Part shown: piece after piece, positions 34,366 through 44,240 of the stretch
Position numbering within the stretch: the stretch's first letter is position 1
Layout: each line of letters opens with the position of its first letter
Source of the DNA: UBA1413 sp964650525
GTDB lineage: Bacteria; Bacteroidota; Bacteroidia; Bacteroidales; Prolixibacteraceae
NCBI GenBank assembly: GCA_964650525.1
Contig: CAZYUA010000012.1
Location: forward strand, 1-64,000
Direction: 5' to 3'
DNA: 64,000 nt
Notes under the pieces: generated by a model
The model's input: the letters and a program-made list of their open reading frames with translations, nothing else
Told to the model about the DNA's origin: nothing
The model's database searches: none
Position numbers and translations under genes: made by a program

Positions 34366-37083
34366 ATGAACAAAATTCACTGGATTTTATATACAGTTCT
34401 TACGGGTCTGTTGAATAGTCATTGTTTTGCCACCACCCCTGATATAATGGTGGCTTCTGATGGCAGCGGGGATTTCACCTCCCTTCAGGCCGCCATCAAC
34501 GCCGTGCCTGCGAACAGTGACCGGCAAACCGTCATCTTCATCAAAAGAGGACTGTACAATGCGGAGAAACTGATTATCCCCGCGGACAAGAAGAATGTCA
34601 CCTTTCTGGGAGAGAGCCGTGAAGAGACCATCATCAGCTACCATACCTACAATTGTTCCGAGGGAATCTGTCCTGTGGCGGATGCAGCCAAATGGACAGG
34701 CGACAATATCCGGACCTCAGCCACCCTGACCATCATGGGGGATGGTTTTCGGGCAGAAAACCTGACCATTCAGAACACTGCCGGCCCCACAGGACAAGCG
34801 CAGGCCATTACAGTACAGGCAGATAAAGTGGTTTTTGTGAATTGTGACGTAAAAGGTTATCAGGATACCATCTACCTGTGGAGCAGTGGCAAGCGTATTT
34901 ATTTTGCAAATTGCCTGATTGCAGGCCGCACCGATTATATCTATGGCGGGGGTATTGCCTTTTTCAACCGCTGTGAAATCAGAAGCTGGGGTGGTGGGTG
35001 GATCACGGCGCCGTCCACCTCACAAAGCCAGGCTTACGGGTTTGTTTTCAACGAATGCAAGGTGACCTATGCTTCGAACAGTCCCCGTGCCGGAGACGAT
35101 GGTGTTACATTGCGATTCGGACGGCCATGGCATGAGTACCCAAAGGTGGCCTGGCTCTATTGCGAAATCACCGGGATGCTGAACCCCCAGGGATGGGGAG
35201 ACACCTGGGATATGAGTTATGCAGCCACAAGCACAGACCTTCACCTGTATGAATACAAGAATTCCGGGCCCGGTGCAGATATGTCGGGAAGGGCAGGCTG
35301 GGCCGGACTCAGGGCGCTCACCGATGGGGAAGCCCTGAATTACACCGTTCAGAAGGTGCTGGCAGGCTCCGACAACTGGGATCCTACCGCCCAGGCACCA
35401 ATGGTTCAGCAGTATACCTGGACCGGCAATGGGGCTGACAACAGCTGGAAAACTCCGGGGAACTGGTCCCCTGCGGCCAACCCAGCTTCCGGGGAAGCAG
35501 CCACAGTGAAAGGAAATTTCTCCGTCAAGGCATCAGGGAACTTCCCGGCAGATCTTACCCTGCTCGACACAGCCCGGCTTGAGATCAGCGGAGCAGCATC
35601 TGTGCCCTATCTCTCAGCCAAAGGAATCCAAATAATGGCTACAGGAAGCGACACCCTCTCGGGGAAGATCGCTGTCAAAGACAGCCTGAACTTCAGTATC
35701 GACGGGAACCTGGCTCTGAAAGCATCGCTCTCAGGGATCCACCCGCTGATAAAAAGCGGATCAGGTCAGTTGATTCTATGGGGAAATAACAGCAATTTTT
35801 CCGGAAAGGTCGAAATAAGGACCGGATCGTTGGAAGCGGCTGTTGCCAACTCCCTGGGCAAAGGCCCTGTGGAAGTAAAAAGCAAGGCTAAACTGATTAT
35901 AGGTGACAACTCTGCCATGTATGCCAAGGCACGCCTGATCGTTGCATCCGATGCCATCCTTGAACTGAAAAGGGATATCACTACCAGCGAATTTTATACT
36001 GGTACTACTCTTCAGCCGGTCGGGGAATACAACGCATCGACGCATCCCGGACTCATTACCGGCGTGGGTAAGGTGATTGTCGGGCGGCCTCCGGTATTTG
36101 CTTTTACCGGCGCCACCAATAATAACTGGGACGTTGCCACCAACTTCTCCCCTGCCCTGCTGCCCGAAGCCGGGGAAACCGTGATCTGCGAAAAAGAAAT
36201 AGAGACCACATCCACAGTCTTTGCCGCTGATCTGATCTTACGGGGGGCAGGGCGTCTGAGGCTTCGGGGAAATCATAAGGCTAACGGAACCATCATTATG
36301 GAGCCGGGGACCGCTTTTTCGTACAATACCAGCGGAGCCGGAATGGCTCTGAATGCCCCGGTCAGAGTGGAAGGGAATGTGGAAATGGTCATGGAAAGTG
36401 CCAGCACCACAGGGAGTTCCATGAATCTGGAAGGGGCTGTTTCAGGTAATTCCGTAATAACACCGCTCAACAACGGACGAGGGACTGTCAATACGGGGAC
36501 CCTGGTATTGACTGGGTTCAACAGCAACTTCACAGGAATGTGGAACCTCACAAAATACAGCACCAAATACCCCACAGTGCCGGGGTACCTTACCCGGCTG
36601 GAGGGTGCTTCCGAGTCGGCATTCGGGCCTTCTACCATCGATGCCGGACTGAAAAACAGGGTCATTATCAGCCATGCCAAAGCGGCTTGGCCTAAACTGA
36701 CCCTTAACCTGAAAGACTCAGCAAAGCTTGTCCTGAGTGCCGCTGCTGTGGTCTCCACCTACATCCTGAACGGACAACCTGTACCGGAAGGTGTTTACAG
36801 CGCGTCCACCCATCCCCGTCTCTATGAAGGGACCGGCACCCTGACCGTCGGAGCAGGCACCGGAATGAATACCCTTCCGGAGATAAACCCTGCAGCCATT
36901 CACGGTACTGACTTTACGATTTCAGGCAGGAATTCGCGTGTGACCATTTATAACATCATGGGCATCATGCAAGAATCTTACTGCAACGTAAGCTCCGTTC
37001 CCCTGCACCATCTTTCGCCGGGCATCTATTTTATTGCTTATGAGGTGGAACAATACAAAGGTATCGTGAAGTTCGCCAGATGA
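34366..37083 (+). CDS. CE8 pectin methylesterase with autotransporter-like repeats and T9SS sorting domain
   Basis: Product of 905 aa. Signal peptide about 1-23. The CE8 domain covers about 25-340: catalytic acid D167 in GYQDTIYL, nucleophile D190 in GRTDYIYGGG, R253 and W255 in LRFGRPW. It removes methyl groups from homogalacturonan, opening it to the lyases. Residues about 350-820 hold two tandem beta-rich units with autotransporter-associated repeats (SGSGQLILWGNNSNFSGKV) and a twice-used motif (GEYNASTHPGL and GVYSASTHPRL). The last 70 residues are a T9SS sorting domain (VTIYNIMGIMQ ... LSPGIYFIAYEV). The usual enzyme is about 300-340 aa; the long tail is an extension. Confidence 0.92.
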   Translation: MNKIHWILYTVLTGLLNSHCFATTPDIMVASDGSGDFTSLQAAINAVPANSDRQTVIFIKRGLYNAEKLIIPADKKNVTFLGESREETIISYHTYNCSEGICPVADAAKWTGDNIRTSATLTIMGDGFRAENLTIQNTAGPTGQAQAITVQADKVVFVNCDVKGYQDTIYLWSSGKRIYFANCLIAGRTDYIYGGGIAFFNRCEIRSWGGGWITAPSTSQSQAYGFVFNECKVTYASNSPRAGDDGVTLRFGRPWHEYPKVAWLYCEITGMLNPQGWGDTWDMSYAATSTDLHLYEYKNSGPGADMSGRAGWAGLRALTDGEALNYTVQKVLAGSDNWDPTAQAPMVQQYTWTGNGADNSWKTPGNWSPAANPASGEAATVKGNFSVKASGNFPADLTLLDTARLEISGAASVPYLSAKGIQIMATGSDTLSGKIAVKDSLNFSIDGNLALKASLSGIHPLIKSGSGQLILWGNNSNFSGKVEIRTGSLEAAVANSLGKGPVEVKSKAKLIIGDNSAMYAKARLIVASDAILELKRDITTSEFYTGTTLQPVGEYNASTHPGLITGVGKVIVGRPPVFAFTGATNNNWDVATNFSPALLPEAGETVICEKEIETTSTVFAADLILRGAGRLRLRGNHKANGTIIMEPGTAFSYNTSGAGMALNAPVRVEGNVEMVMESASTTGSSMNLEGAVSGNSVITPLNNGRGTVNTGTLVLTGFNSNFTGMWNLTKYSTKYPTVPGYLTRLEGASESAFGPSTIDAGLKNRVIISHAKAAWPKLTLNLKDSAKLVLSAAAVVSTYILNGQPVPEGVYSASTHPRLYEGTGTLTVGAGTGMNTLPEINPAAIHGTDFTISGRNSRVTIYNIMGIMQESYCNVSSVPLHHLSPGIYFIAYEVEQYKGIVKFAR

Positions 37084-37107
37084 TATGTATTGATTTGTCA
37101 GACAAAA

Positions 37108-38832
37108 ATGAATTTAAAAGAAAGCATTAAAATATTGAAATGTTGGTCCCTACTTCTGGCTCTGACCATCCCGGCCGGAACCTGCACGGGACAGGAAAAT
37201 CTTCCGGCATTTCCGGGGGCCGAGGGACACGGGCGTTTTACCACAGGAGGCCGCGGAGGAAGAGTAATTTATGTGACCAACCTCAACGACGACAACAGTC
37301 CCGGATCGCTGCGTTATGCCATCCAGCAGAGCGGACCGCGTCTCGTTCTGTTTAAAATTTCAGGAACCATACGCCTCACCAGCCGGCTGAACATCAAAAA
37401 CAGAGATATCACCATCGCCGGGCAAACCGCCCCGGGCGATGGCATCACCCTTCGCGACTATCCCGTAATTGTGGAGGCCGACAACGTCATTATTCGCTTT
37501 CTGCGATTCCGCATGGGTGATGTCACAAACCAGGAAGCAGATGCCCTTGGAGGCAGATTCCGTAAGAATGTCATCGTTGACCACTGCTCCATGAGCTGGT
37601 CGGTTGATGAATGTGTCTCTTTTTATGTAAATGAGAACTTTACCCTTCAATGGTGCGTAATTTCCGAAAGTCTCAGAATTTCGGTCCACGACAAGGGCGC
37701 CCACGGCTATGGGGGCATCTGGGGCGGTAAAAATGCCTCTTTCCACCACAACCTGCTGGCACACCACGACAGCCGTAATCCCAGACTGGGAGAGAGTGCA
37801 GGCGATGTATTCGCACTGTCCGATCTGGTCGACCTCCGCAACAATGTAATTTATAACTGGCAGGGAAACAGCTGTTACGGGGGCGAAGCCATGAATGTCA
37901 ACATCGTCAATTGTTACTACAAACCGGGGCCTGCAACTTCCGGAACCTCCAAACGGGAACGCATCATTTCAATAGATAAATCGAAAGATACCTCATCGCC
38001 AGTATACAATATCTGGGGTAAATTCTTTATTGATGGCAATTATATGGCAGGATCAACAAGAGCAACGAACGATAACTGGACCTATGGTGTTTACAGCCAG
38101 TTTCATTCAAGCTATGGAACAGTCCCGGAAGCTGACAAGGTCGCTATGCGGCTATCGGTTCCCCATAATCCAGGAACAGTAACGACCCATACTGCAGTAA
38201 AAGCCTACGAAAAAATACTCCTTTATGGCGGGGCCAGCCTGGTCAGGGACACCATAGACAAGAGGATCATCAAAGATGTGAAAACAGGAACCGCTACCTA
38301 TGCAACCGGTGGAAACGGAAGTGTAAACGGAATTATCGATACCCAGGCTGCGGTGGGCGGTTGGCCTGAACTGGTTTCCCTTCCCGCACCTGCTGACAGC
38401 GACAGCGACGGGATGCCCGACGACTGGGAGGATGCTAAAGGGCTTGAGAAAAACAACCCTTCAGATGCCCAGCTGACCACCGTCGACGGGGAATACCCGA
38501 ATGTTGAAGTTTATCTTAACAGCCTCGTAGCAGGAATCACCGAAAACCAACTGAAAGAAGGCACCACCACGGCTGCGAACAGAGCCATCCGGAAAATGAA
38601 TAACCCGCTACGGTTGTATGTGGATCCCATTTCAGACGTGCTGAGGATTAACCATTCCTGCACCATAGGAAGGATCACCATCTATTCGGTCACAGGGTCC
38701 GTCATGTCATCTGTAGAATGCTACGACGCCAGGGCAGAACTTTCCACAAATGGTTTTAAGCCCGGTCTATACCTGGTTAGGCTAATAGACGAAAACCAGG
38801 AATTCTATGGGGGAAAGTTTTTAAAAATGTAA
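37108..38832 (+). CDS. Pectate lyase, PL1-like, with T9SS sorting domain
   Basis: Product of 574 aa from ATG 37108 (a TTG at 37090 is less likely). Signal about 1-30. It is a paralogue of the lyase at 32740: AFPGAEGHGRFTTGGRGG, NLNDDNSPGSLRYAI, the block IVDHCSMSWSVDE and DSRNPRLGE. A DSDSDGMPDDWED calcium loop follows near residue 435. The C-terminal 80 residues are a T9SS sorting domain (LYVDPISDVLRI ... FKPGLYLVRLID). The two lyases thus take different routes: this one to the surface or outside through T9SS, the first by signal peptide only. Confidence 0.9.
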   Translation: MNLKESIKILKCWSLLLALTIPAGTCTGQENLPAFPGAEGHGRFTTGGRGGRVIYVTNLNDDNSPGSLRYAIQQSGPRLVLFKISGTIRLTSRLNIKNRDITIAGQTAPGDGITLRDYPVIVEADNVIIRFLRFRMGDVTNQEADALGGRFRKNVIVDHCSMSWSVDECVSFYVNENFTLQWCVISESLRISVHDKGAHGYGGIWGGKNASFHHNLLAHHDSRNPRLGESAGDVFALSDLVDLRNNVIYNWQGNSCYGGEAMNVNIVNCYYKPGPATSGTSKRERIISIDKSKDTSSPVYNIWGKFFIDGNYMAGSTRATNDNWTYGVYSQFHSSYGTVPEADKVAMRLSVPHNPGTVTTHTAVKAYEKILLYGGASLVRDTIDKRIIKDVKTGTATYATGGNGSVNGIIDTQAAVGGWPELVSLPAPADSDSDGMPDDWEDAKGLEKNNPSDAQLTTVDGEYPNVEVYLNSLVAGITENQLKEGTTTAANRAIRKMNNPLRLYVDPISDVLRINHSCTIGRITIYSVTGSVMSSVECYDARAELSTNGFKPGLYLVRLIDENQEFYGGKFLKM

Positions 38833-38947
38833 TGGGGAATTTTTGAATTTATTTTATGAACATTTGTGCGTAAAAAATATTTGCTGACGATCTGGCGGTA
38901 TCAGTTTGGGAAACACAAAACCTTATAAACAATTACAAAATTGAAAA

Positions 38948-40585
38948 ATGAAGCAATATTGGATTATTGTATCTCTTCTGCTTTCAGCCCAATGGACCCT
39001 CCAGGGTCAGTCCGGCGACCATCCATCAAGGGTATGGGTAGCCGACCATGGTGACGGGACCTATAAAAATCCGGTTCTTCACGCAGATTATTCTGATCCT
39101 GATATTGTGCGGGTTGGCGATCATTATTACATGGTAGCATCGTCGTTTAATTGTGTTCCTGGTTTGCCCGTACTCCACTCCAGGGACCTTATAAACTGGC
39201 AGTTGATAGGTCACGCCCTTCATCAGATGCAACCGGCAGATGTTTTCAACAAGCCTCAGCATGGTAAAGGAGTATGGGCTCCCTGCATTCGCTATCACAA
39301 CAATGAATTCTACATCTTTTACCCCGATCCGGATTTTGGAATTTTTATGATAAAGGCAACCCATCCGGGAGGCCCCTGGAGTGAGCCCCATTTGGTTGCC
39401 GGGGGTAAAGGGTTTATCGATCCCTCGCCCTTGTGGGATGAAGATGGTAAAGCATACCTTGTCTATGCCTTTGCAGGAAGCCGTGCGGGCGTCAAAAGCG
39501 TTCTGATGGTCGACGGTATGGCACCTGACGGATCCCGTCTGTTCGGACAGCCCGTGATGGTTTTCGATGGATCTGATGAGCATCCGACGGTAGAGGGACC
39601 CAAATTCTACAAGAGGAATGGCTGGTATTATCTATTCGCCCCTGCCGGAGGAGTCTCAGCCGGATGGCAGCTGGTATTACGTTCCAGAAACGTCTACGGT
39701 CCTTATGCATGCAAAACGGTCATGCATCAGGGAAACTCGGTCATCAACGGTCCCCACCAGGGGGGTTGGGTCAGTACCCCGTCTGGGGAATACTGGTTTC
39801 TTCACTTCCAGGAAAAGGGAGCCTACGGACGCGTGGTGCATCTGAACCCCATGCAATGGATCGGCGATTGGCCGGTCATCGGAGAAGACCGTGACGGTGA
39901 TGGATGCGGAGAACCGGTGACAAACTGGAGGAAACCAAATGTCGGAAGGAACTTCCCGGTAATGACCCCTCCGGAAAGCGATGAATTCAATGGTACTTCT
40001 CCCGGAAAACAATGGCAATGGCACGCCAATCCACAGATTTATTGGGGTTTCCCCTCCGGAAATCTGGGCTTCTACCGGTTAAACTGTGTACCAAAACCCG
40101 CCGGAATCAAAAACCTGTGGGAGGTTCCCAACCTGTTTTTGCAAAAATTACCTGCTGAAGAATTTACAGCAACGGTAAAAATTGTCTTTAAAGCACATGC
40201 TGATGGTGAAGAGACGGGCCTGCTGATGATGGGAACTGATTACCAGTATATTTCCCTGAAACAGGAAAACAAGGAGCTCCTGGTCAGGGTCGTGCGATGC
40301 AGGAATGCAGAAAAAGGGAGCGGCGAGGAAATCCTGCATACTTCGAAGTACAACCAGCCGGAAATCTGGCTCCGGGTAACTGTCTTAAAGGGAGCTGTTT
40401 GCCAGTTTGCTTTCAGGGAAGAGTCCGGTATTTTTAACCCTGTTGGTCCTTCGTTTGCAGCCAAACCCGGGAAATGGATAGGGGCCAAAGTGGGGCTCTT
40501 TGCGCTTCGCGACGGGTTTACCAATGATGCAGGCACTGTCGACGTGGATTGGTTCAGAATTGAAAAAGCGGGATTGTCCGACTGA
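38948..40585 (+). CDS. GH43 glycoside hydrolase (arabinosidase/xylosidase-like)
   Basis: Product of 545 aa with a signal peptide (about 1-21). The five-bladed propeller residues are seen: D50 in YSDPDI (base), D158 in GFIDPSPLW (pKa modulator) and E216 in VEGPKF (acid). VWAPCIRYHNNEFYIFY is another family mark. Residues about 340-545 form a beta-sandwich like GH43 C2 domains. In a pectin locus the target is likely arabinan, arabinogalactan or xylose side chains of rhamnogalacturonan or xylogalacturonan; sequence does not settle it. Confidence 0.9.
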   Translation: MKQYWIIVSLLLSAQWTLQGQSGDHPSRVWVADHGDGTYKNPVLHADYSDPDIVRVGDHYYMVASSFNCVPGLPVLHSRDLINWQLIGHALHQMQPADVFNKPQHGKGVWAPCIRYHNNEFYIFYPDPDFGIFMIKATHPGGPWSEPHLVAGGKGFIDPSPLWDEDGKAYLVYAFAGSRAGVKSVLMVDGMAPDGSRLFGQPVMVFDGSDEHPTVEGPKFYKRNGWYYLFAPAGGVSAGWQLVLRSRNVYGPYACKTVMHQGNSVINGPHQGGWVSTPSGEYWFLHFQEKGAYGRVVHLNPMQWIGDWPVIGEDRDGDGCGEPVTNWRKPNVGRNFPVMTPPESDEFNGTSPGKQWQWHANPQIYWGFPSGNLGFYRLNCVPKPAGIKNLWEVPNLFLQKLPAEEFTATVKIVFKAHADGEETGLLMMGTDYQYISLKQENKELLVRVVRCRNAEKGSGEEILHTSKYNQPEIWLRVTVLKGAVCQFAFREESGIFNPVGPSFAAKPGKWIGAKVGLFALRDGFTNDAGTVDVDWFRIEKAGLSD

Positions 40586-40797
40586 ATACCACGACACTCG
40601 ATGATGCATCGGGGTTTTCTGCCCGTATGATCACTGAAGCTGAATTCACCAAGTATGAAACAATGTTAAAGATACTAGAATGATCAGAGGACCCTTATCA
40701 AAACCTCAAACCGGGCAGGACGGATTTCCGGCCATGAAGCTCTGGATTTGGTTATTGAATCACGGTCATGATTATCAACCGATTAAATTTTGCAACT

Positions 40798-42492
40798 ATG
40801 AAGAAAAGTAAACCCGTTTTAAAGACGATTGTTTGTGCCGGTTTGGCCTGGTTCTGGTTTTCCTGCTCGATGCCAGCGCCCACAGTCCAGACAGTCCATG
40901 ATATTTATGGAGGTATTGAATTTGACATGCCCAGGGTACACGAACCCATAATCCCTTCGTTTACAGTATCAATTACTGATTTCGGTGCTGTTGACGGCGG
41001 GCAGGTATTGAACAGCCAGGCATTTGCTGACGCCATTGAGGCTGTATCTGCCAAAGGGGGAGGTAAAGTGATCATCCCTCCGGGTATTTGGCTTACCGGC
41101 CCCATACGGTTGAAAAGCAACCTGGAACTATGTGCCGAAGCCGGAGCCCTGATCATCTTCAGCACCAATAAAGATCTTTACCCTTTGATCGAGACCAGTT
41201 TCGAAGGACTGAACACCTGGAGGTGCCACTCCCCCATTTATGGCAAGGATCTGGAAAATATAGCCTTTACAGGGAAGGGCGTGTGGGACGGATCGGGAGA
41301 TGCCTGGCGTTTTGTGAAAAAGAGCAAACTCAGCGAAGGAGAGTGGAAAAAACTGGTTGCAAGCGGGGGAGTAACCAACGACAAAAAAACAGAATGGTAT
41401 CCTTCGGAACAGTTCCGCCTGGCCTATGCCAACGCTGATATGAATGTGCCCTCAGGATTCACCGGGAAAGAGGATTTCGAAAAGATCCGCGATTTTCTCA
41501 GACCGGTGATGGTCAGCATTGTAAACAGCAAACGGGTTTTACTGGATGGGCCTACCTTTCAGAATTCACCTGCCTGGTGTCTTCATCCATTGATGGTTGA
41601 AGATCTGACCGTTCGGAACATCACGGTGCGAAATCCCTGGTATTCGCAAAACGGAGACGGCATTGACATCGAATCCTGTAAAAATGCAGTCCTTTACAAC
41701 TCCTCGTTCGATGTAGGAGATGACGCCATTTGCATCAAGTCGGGGAAAGACAAAACGGGTCGTGACCGTGGCATACCCAGTGAAAACATCATTATCCGGA
41801 ACTGTGTGGTCTACCATGGCCATGGAGGCGTAACCGTGGGCAGTGAAATGTCGGGAGGTGTCCGGAATATGCATGTTTCCAACTGTACCTTTATCGGCAC
41901 CGACGTCGGACTCCGTTTTAAAAGCAACCGCGGCAGGGGGGGTGTTGTGGAAAACATCTTCATGTCAGACATCCGGATGACCGATATTCCCACACAGGCG
42001 ATCTCTTTTGATTTGTACTACGGTGGCAAATCGGTAAGTGAAATGCTGGAATCCGGGGGACAAACAGGCACTGGTGACCTATTGCCCGTTACAGAGGAGA
42101 CACCCAGTTTCAGGAATATTTTCATTCGTAATATCTCGTGCAAGGGAGCGGTCCAGGCCGTCTTCCTGCAAGGCCTGCCTGAGATGAACCTGGACAACAT
42201 CCTCCTTGAGAATCTGCAAATGGAAACAGACAAGGGGCTTACCTGCATCGATGCCAGCAGGGTAAGAATTAACGGATTGAAACTGATTACCAAAGAATTG
42301 CCGGCAATGGAGTTTATCAACAGCAGGGAGGTGGAGGCCGGGAACATCAGCTTACCGAAGCACCAGGGAACACTGGTCACCATCAAGGGAAACCGGACCC
42401 AGTCAATAGGGCTGAAAGGAAGCGGCGGGGTGACCTTTGAAAAAGTTACTGCACTCGGAACCGAAGTTGATCCCAGGCAGGTCAGCTTCTGA
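40798..42492 (+). CDS. GH28 polygalacturonase-family lipoprotein
   Basis: Product of 564 aa from ATG 40798. Lipobox-like cysteine C23 (WFWFSCSMP) suggests lipid anchoring. The right-handed beta-helix of GH28 shows N285-G-D287-G-I-D290, catalytic pair D308-D309 in VGDDAICIKSG, H340/H342 in YHGHGGVTVGSEMSGG, and the RFKSNRGRGG substrate site. It hydrolyses galacturonan or xylogalacturonan or rhamnogalacturonan backbones, probably as an exo- or oligo-acting enzyme as in other Bacteroidota GH28 lipoproteins of this length. Exact specificity is open. Confidence 0.92.
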   Translation: MKKSKPVLKTIVCAGLAWFWFSCSMPAPTVQTVHDIYGGIEFDMPRVHEPIIPSFTVSITDFGAVDGGQVLNSQAFADAIEAVSAKGGGKVIIPPGIWLTGPIRLKSNLELCAEAGALIIFSTNKDLYPLIETSFEGLNTWRCHSPIYGKDLENIAFTGKGVWDGSGDAWRFVKKSKLSEGEWKKLVASGGVTNDKKTEWYPSEQFRLAYANADMNVPSGFTGKEDFEKIRDFLRPVMVSIVNSKRVLLDGPTFQNSPAWCLHPLMVEDLTVRNITVRNPWYSQNGDGIDIESCKNAVLYNSSFDVGDDAICIKSGKDKTGRDRGIPSENIIIRNCVVYHGHGGVTVGSEMSGGVRNMHVSNCTFIGTDVGLRFKSNRGRGGVVENIFMSDIRMTDIPTQAISFDLYYGGKSVSEMLESGGQTGTGDLLPVTEETPSFRNIFIRNISCKGAVQAVFLQGLPEMNLDNILLENLQMETDKGLTCIDASRVRINGLKLITKELPAMEFINSREVEAGNISLPKHQGTLVTIKGNRTQSIGLKGSGGVTFEKVTALGTEVDPRQVSF

Positions 42493-42629
42493 CCCGCAGA
42501 GATCTTTTTCTCTCTTTGCCCCGGCTGACCCCGCCGCAATAAGCGGTGGATCCTGATGCCGAATTTATGTATGTGTCGCCTCAGCGCGGCGGGAAGAAAG
42601 CCCTTAGCATCTGAGAAAAAAATGACGTT

Positions 42630-43373
42630 ATGATCAGAATTCAACAGGTTATTTCAGGTCTGATTTTTGTCTGCCTGGCGGCAGGATGCGGAAGTACCCG
42701 CCCTCTTGTAACGGTCTGGAGTATAGGCGATTCAACCATGGCGGATAAAAAGCCTCAGGTGAATCCGGAAACTGGTTGGGGCCAGGTTTTTTACCTGTTT
42801 CTGAAGGGGAAAGCACAAATGAAAAACCGTGCTGTCAACGGCAGAAGCAGCAAGAGTTTCCTTAGCGAAGGACGATGGCAAAATGTTCTGGATAGTTTGC
42901 AAAAGGATGATTATGTGCTGATTCAGTTTGGGCACAACGACCAGAAAAGTAAGGATTCGACCCGCTATTCAGAACCTCATACCACCTACAGAAAAAACCT
43001 GGAGCGGTTTGTGAGGGAAACGAGGGAAAAAGGAGCTACTCCTGTGCTTTTCACCTCAATCATCAGGCGGAAATTTGATGAACAGGGTAAACTGGTCGAC
43101 ACTCATGGAGAGTATCCGGGTGTGGTTCGCCAGGTAGCCCGTGAGATGCAGGTGTATCTTGTGGATTTGCACACGATGACAGCCGGTTTTATGGAAACTG
43201 CCGGTCCGGATGAATCGAAGAAGTATTTTCTTTGGACTCCACCCGACCTCCAATATCCGGAGGGGAGAAAAGATGACACGCATCTGAACCGGGATGGAGC
43301 CATGCTAATTGCCGGTATGGCGGCAAATGCCATGAAACGATTAGGGATTCCGGTGGTTCGCAAGAAAAAGTAA
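42630..43373 (+). CDS. CE12 rhamnogalacturonan acetylesterase (SGNH hydrolase)
   Basis: Product of 247 aa. Lipobox C20 (CLAAGCGST). SGNH blocks: S35 in IGDSTMADK (nucleophile), NGRSSKSF with the oxyanion Gly/Asn, FGHNDQK with Asn, and D216-x-H218 in DDTHLNRDG. The GWGQVF block is typical of CE12 enzymes such as RgaE/YesT. It removes acetyl groups from rhamnogalacturonan I, which blocks lyases and hydrolases. Last gene of the pectin locus; convergent with the pyrophosphatase gene. Confidence 0.92.
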   Translation: MIRIQQVISGLIFVCLAAGCGSTRPLVTVWSIGDSTMADKKPQVNPETGWGQVFYLFLKGKAQMKNRAVNGRSSKSFLSEGRWQNVLDSLQKDDYVLIQFGHNDQKSKDSTRYSEPHTTYRKNLERFVRETREKGATPVLFTSIIRRKFDEQGKLVDTHGEYPGVVRQVAREMQVYLVDLHTMTAGFMETAGPDESKKYFLWTPPDLQYPEGRKDDTHLNRDGAMLIAGMAANAMKRLGIPVVRKKK

Positions 43374-43442
43374 ACTGCTCGCCGGCGATGGACTGCACAG
43401 GATTTTTCCTATACTTTCAGCCATGTCAGGCACACGGCGGAC

Positions 43443-44117
43443 TTACAGCCATTTACCGAGGTTTTCAAACCGGTTATGGTAGTCGTTTATAGAATATCGG
43501 ATAACCTCCAGGGCTTCCTCTTTTCCGTAGGTATGGGTAATTTCCGTTTTTCGCTCCTTACCCGGCATATCCTTATAGGTAAGGAAGTAATGCTCAAGTC
43601 GTTGGATGACAATTTCAGGTACTTCAGAAATATCACCGAAATGACTGTAAAGGGTATCATTGCAAAGAATTGCGATAATTTTGTCATCTGCCTGGTTACC
43701 GTCGATCATCCGGAAGCCCCCAATCGGGATGGCGCTGACGAGGAGATCGCCGTGGGTGAGGTCTTTTTCGGTGAGAACGCAAATGTCGCATGGGTCACCA
43801 TCTCCGATGATATCTGACCTGCCGGTTTTGATGCCACAGAATGAGCCCACTTCCTGACCACAATACGTTTGGGGAATAAAGCCATAAAGCGCCGGAATCA
43901 CGTTCGAATATTTCTGAGGCCTGTCCAGCCGCAGGTAGCCGCTCTCCTTATCGATTTCATACTTGACAGTATCGGTTGGGACCACCTCTATAAAAGCGGT
44001 GACAATTCCCGGTGCATCCTTGCCAATGAAAACCCCATGCCAGGGATGGGATTTGTATCTGAGGCCCATCAGCCGGCCAATCGGATCTGAAAATTTATCT
44101 GCCATAACCGTAGTCAT
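43443..44117 (-). CDS. ppa: Inorganic pyrophosphatase, family I
   Basis: Product of 224 aa. Family I residues: EIDKESGYLRLDRP (Glu and Lys at the phosphate site), YGFIPQTYCGQ, the metal-binding DGDPCDICVL (about 108-117) and later DGNQADDKIIAI. It splits pyrophosphate to two phosphates in the cytoplasm using magnesium and so drives biosynthesis. It is longer than the E. coli enzyme (175 aa) because of insertions at both ends. It follows the D-amino-acid aminotransferase gene on the same strand after 123 bases. Confidence 0.93.
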   Translation of the reverse strand: MTTVMADKFSDPIGRLMGLRYKSHPWHGVFIGKDAPGIVTAFIEVVPTDTVKYEIDKESGYLRLDRPQKYSNVIPALYGFIPQTYCGQEVGSFCGIKTGRSDIIGDGDPCDICVLTEKDLTHGDLLVSAIPIGGFRMIDGNQADDKIIAILCNDTLYSHFGDISEVPEIVIQRLEHYFLTYKDMPGKERKTEITHTYGKEEALEVIRYSINDYHNRFENLGKWL

Positions 44118-44240
44118 TTACTATTTTGGTTACCCCTCCTCATCGTCTGATCCGGGGGGATCACCGGAATCAGGTTCCTCATCTGTACCGGTTTCCTGGA
44201 GGACAGATATAGTAAACCAGGAACCAATTTATCCGGGCGG

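Noticed and set aside
44118..44240. A riboswitch between dat and ppa on the minus strand
   Set aside because: A short palindromic hairpin (TGATCC/GGATCA) and some TPP-like words are present, but the conserved TPP core is not complete, and no thiamine gene follows.
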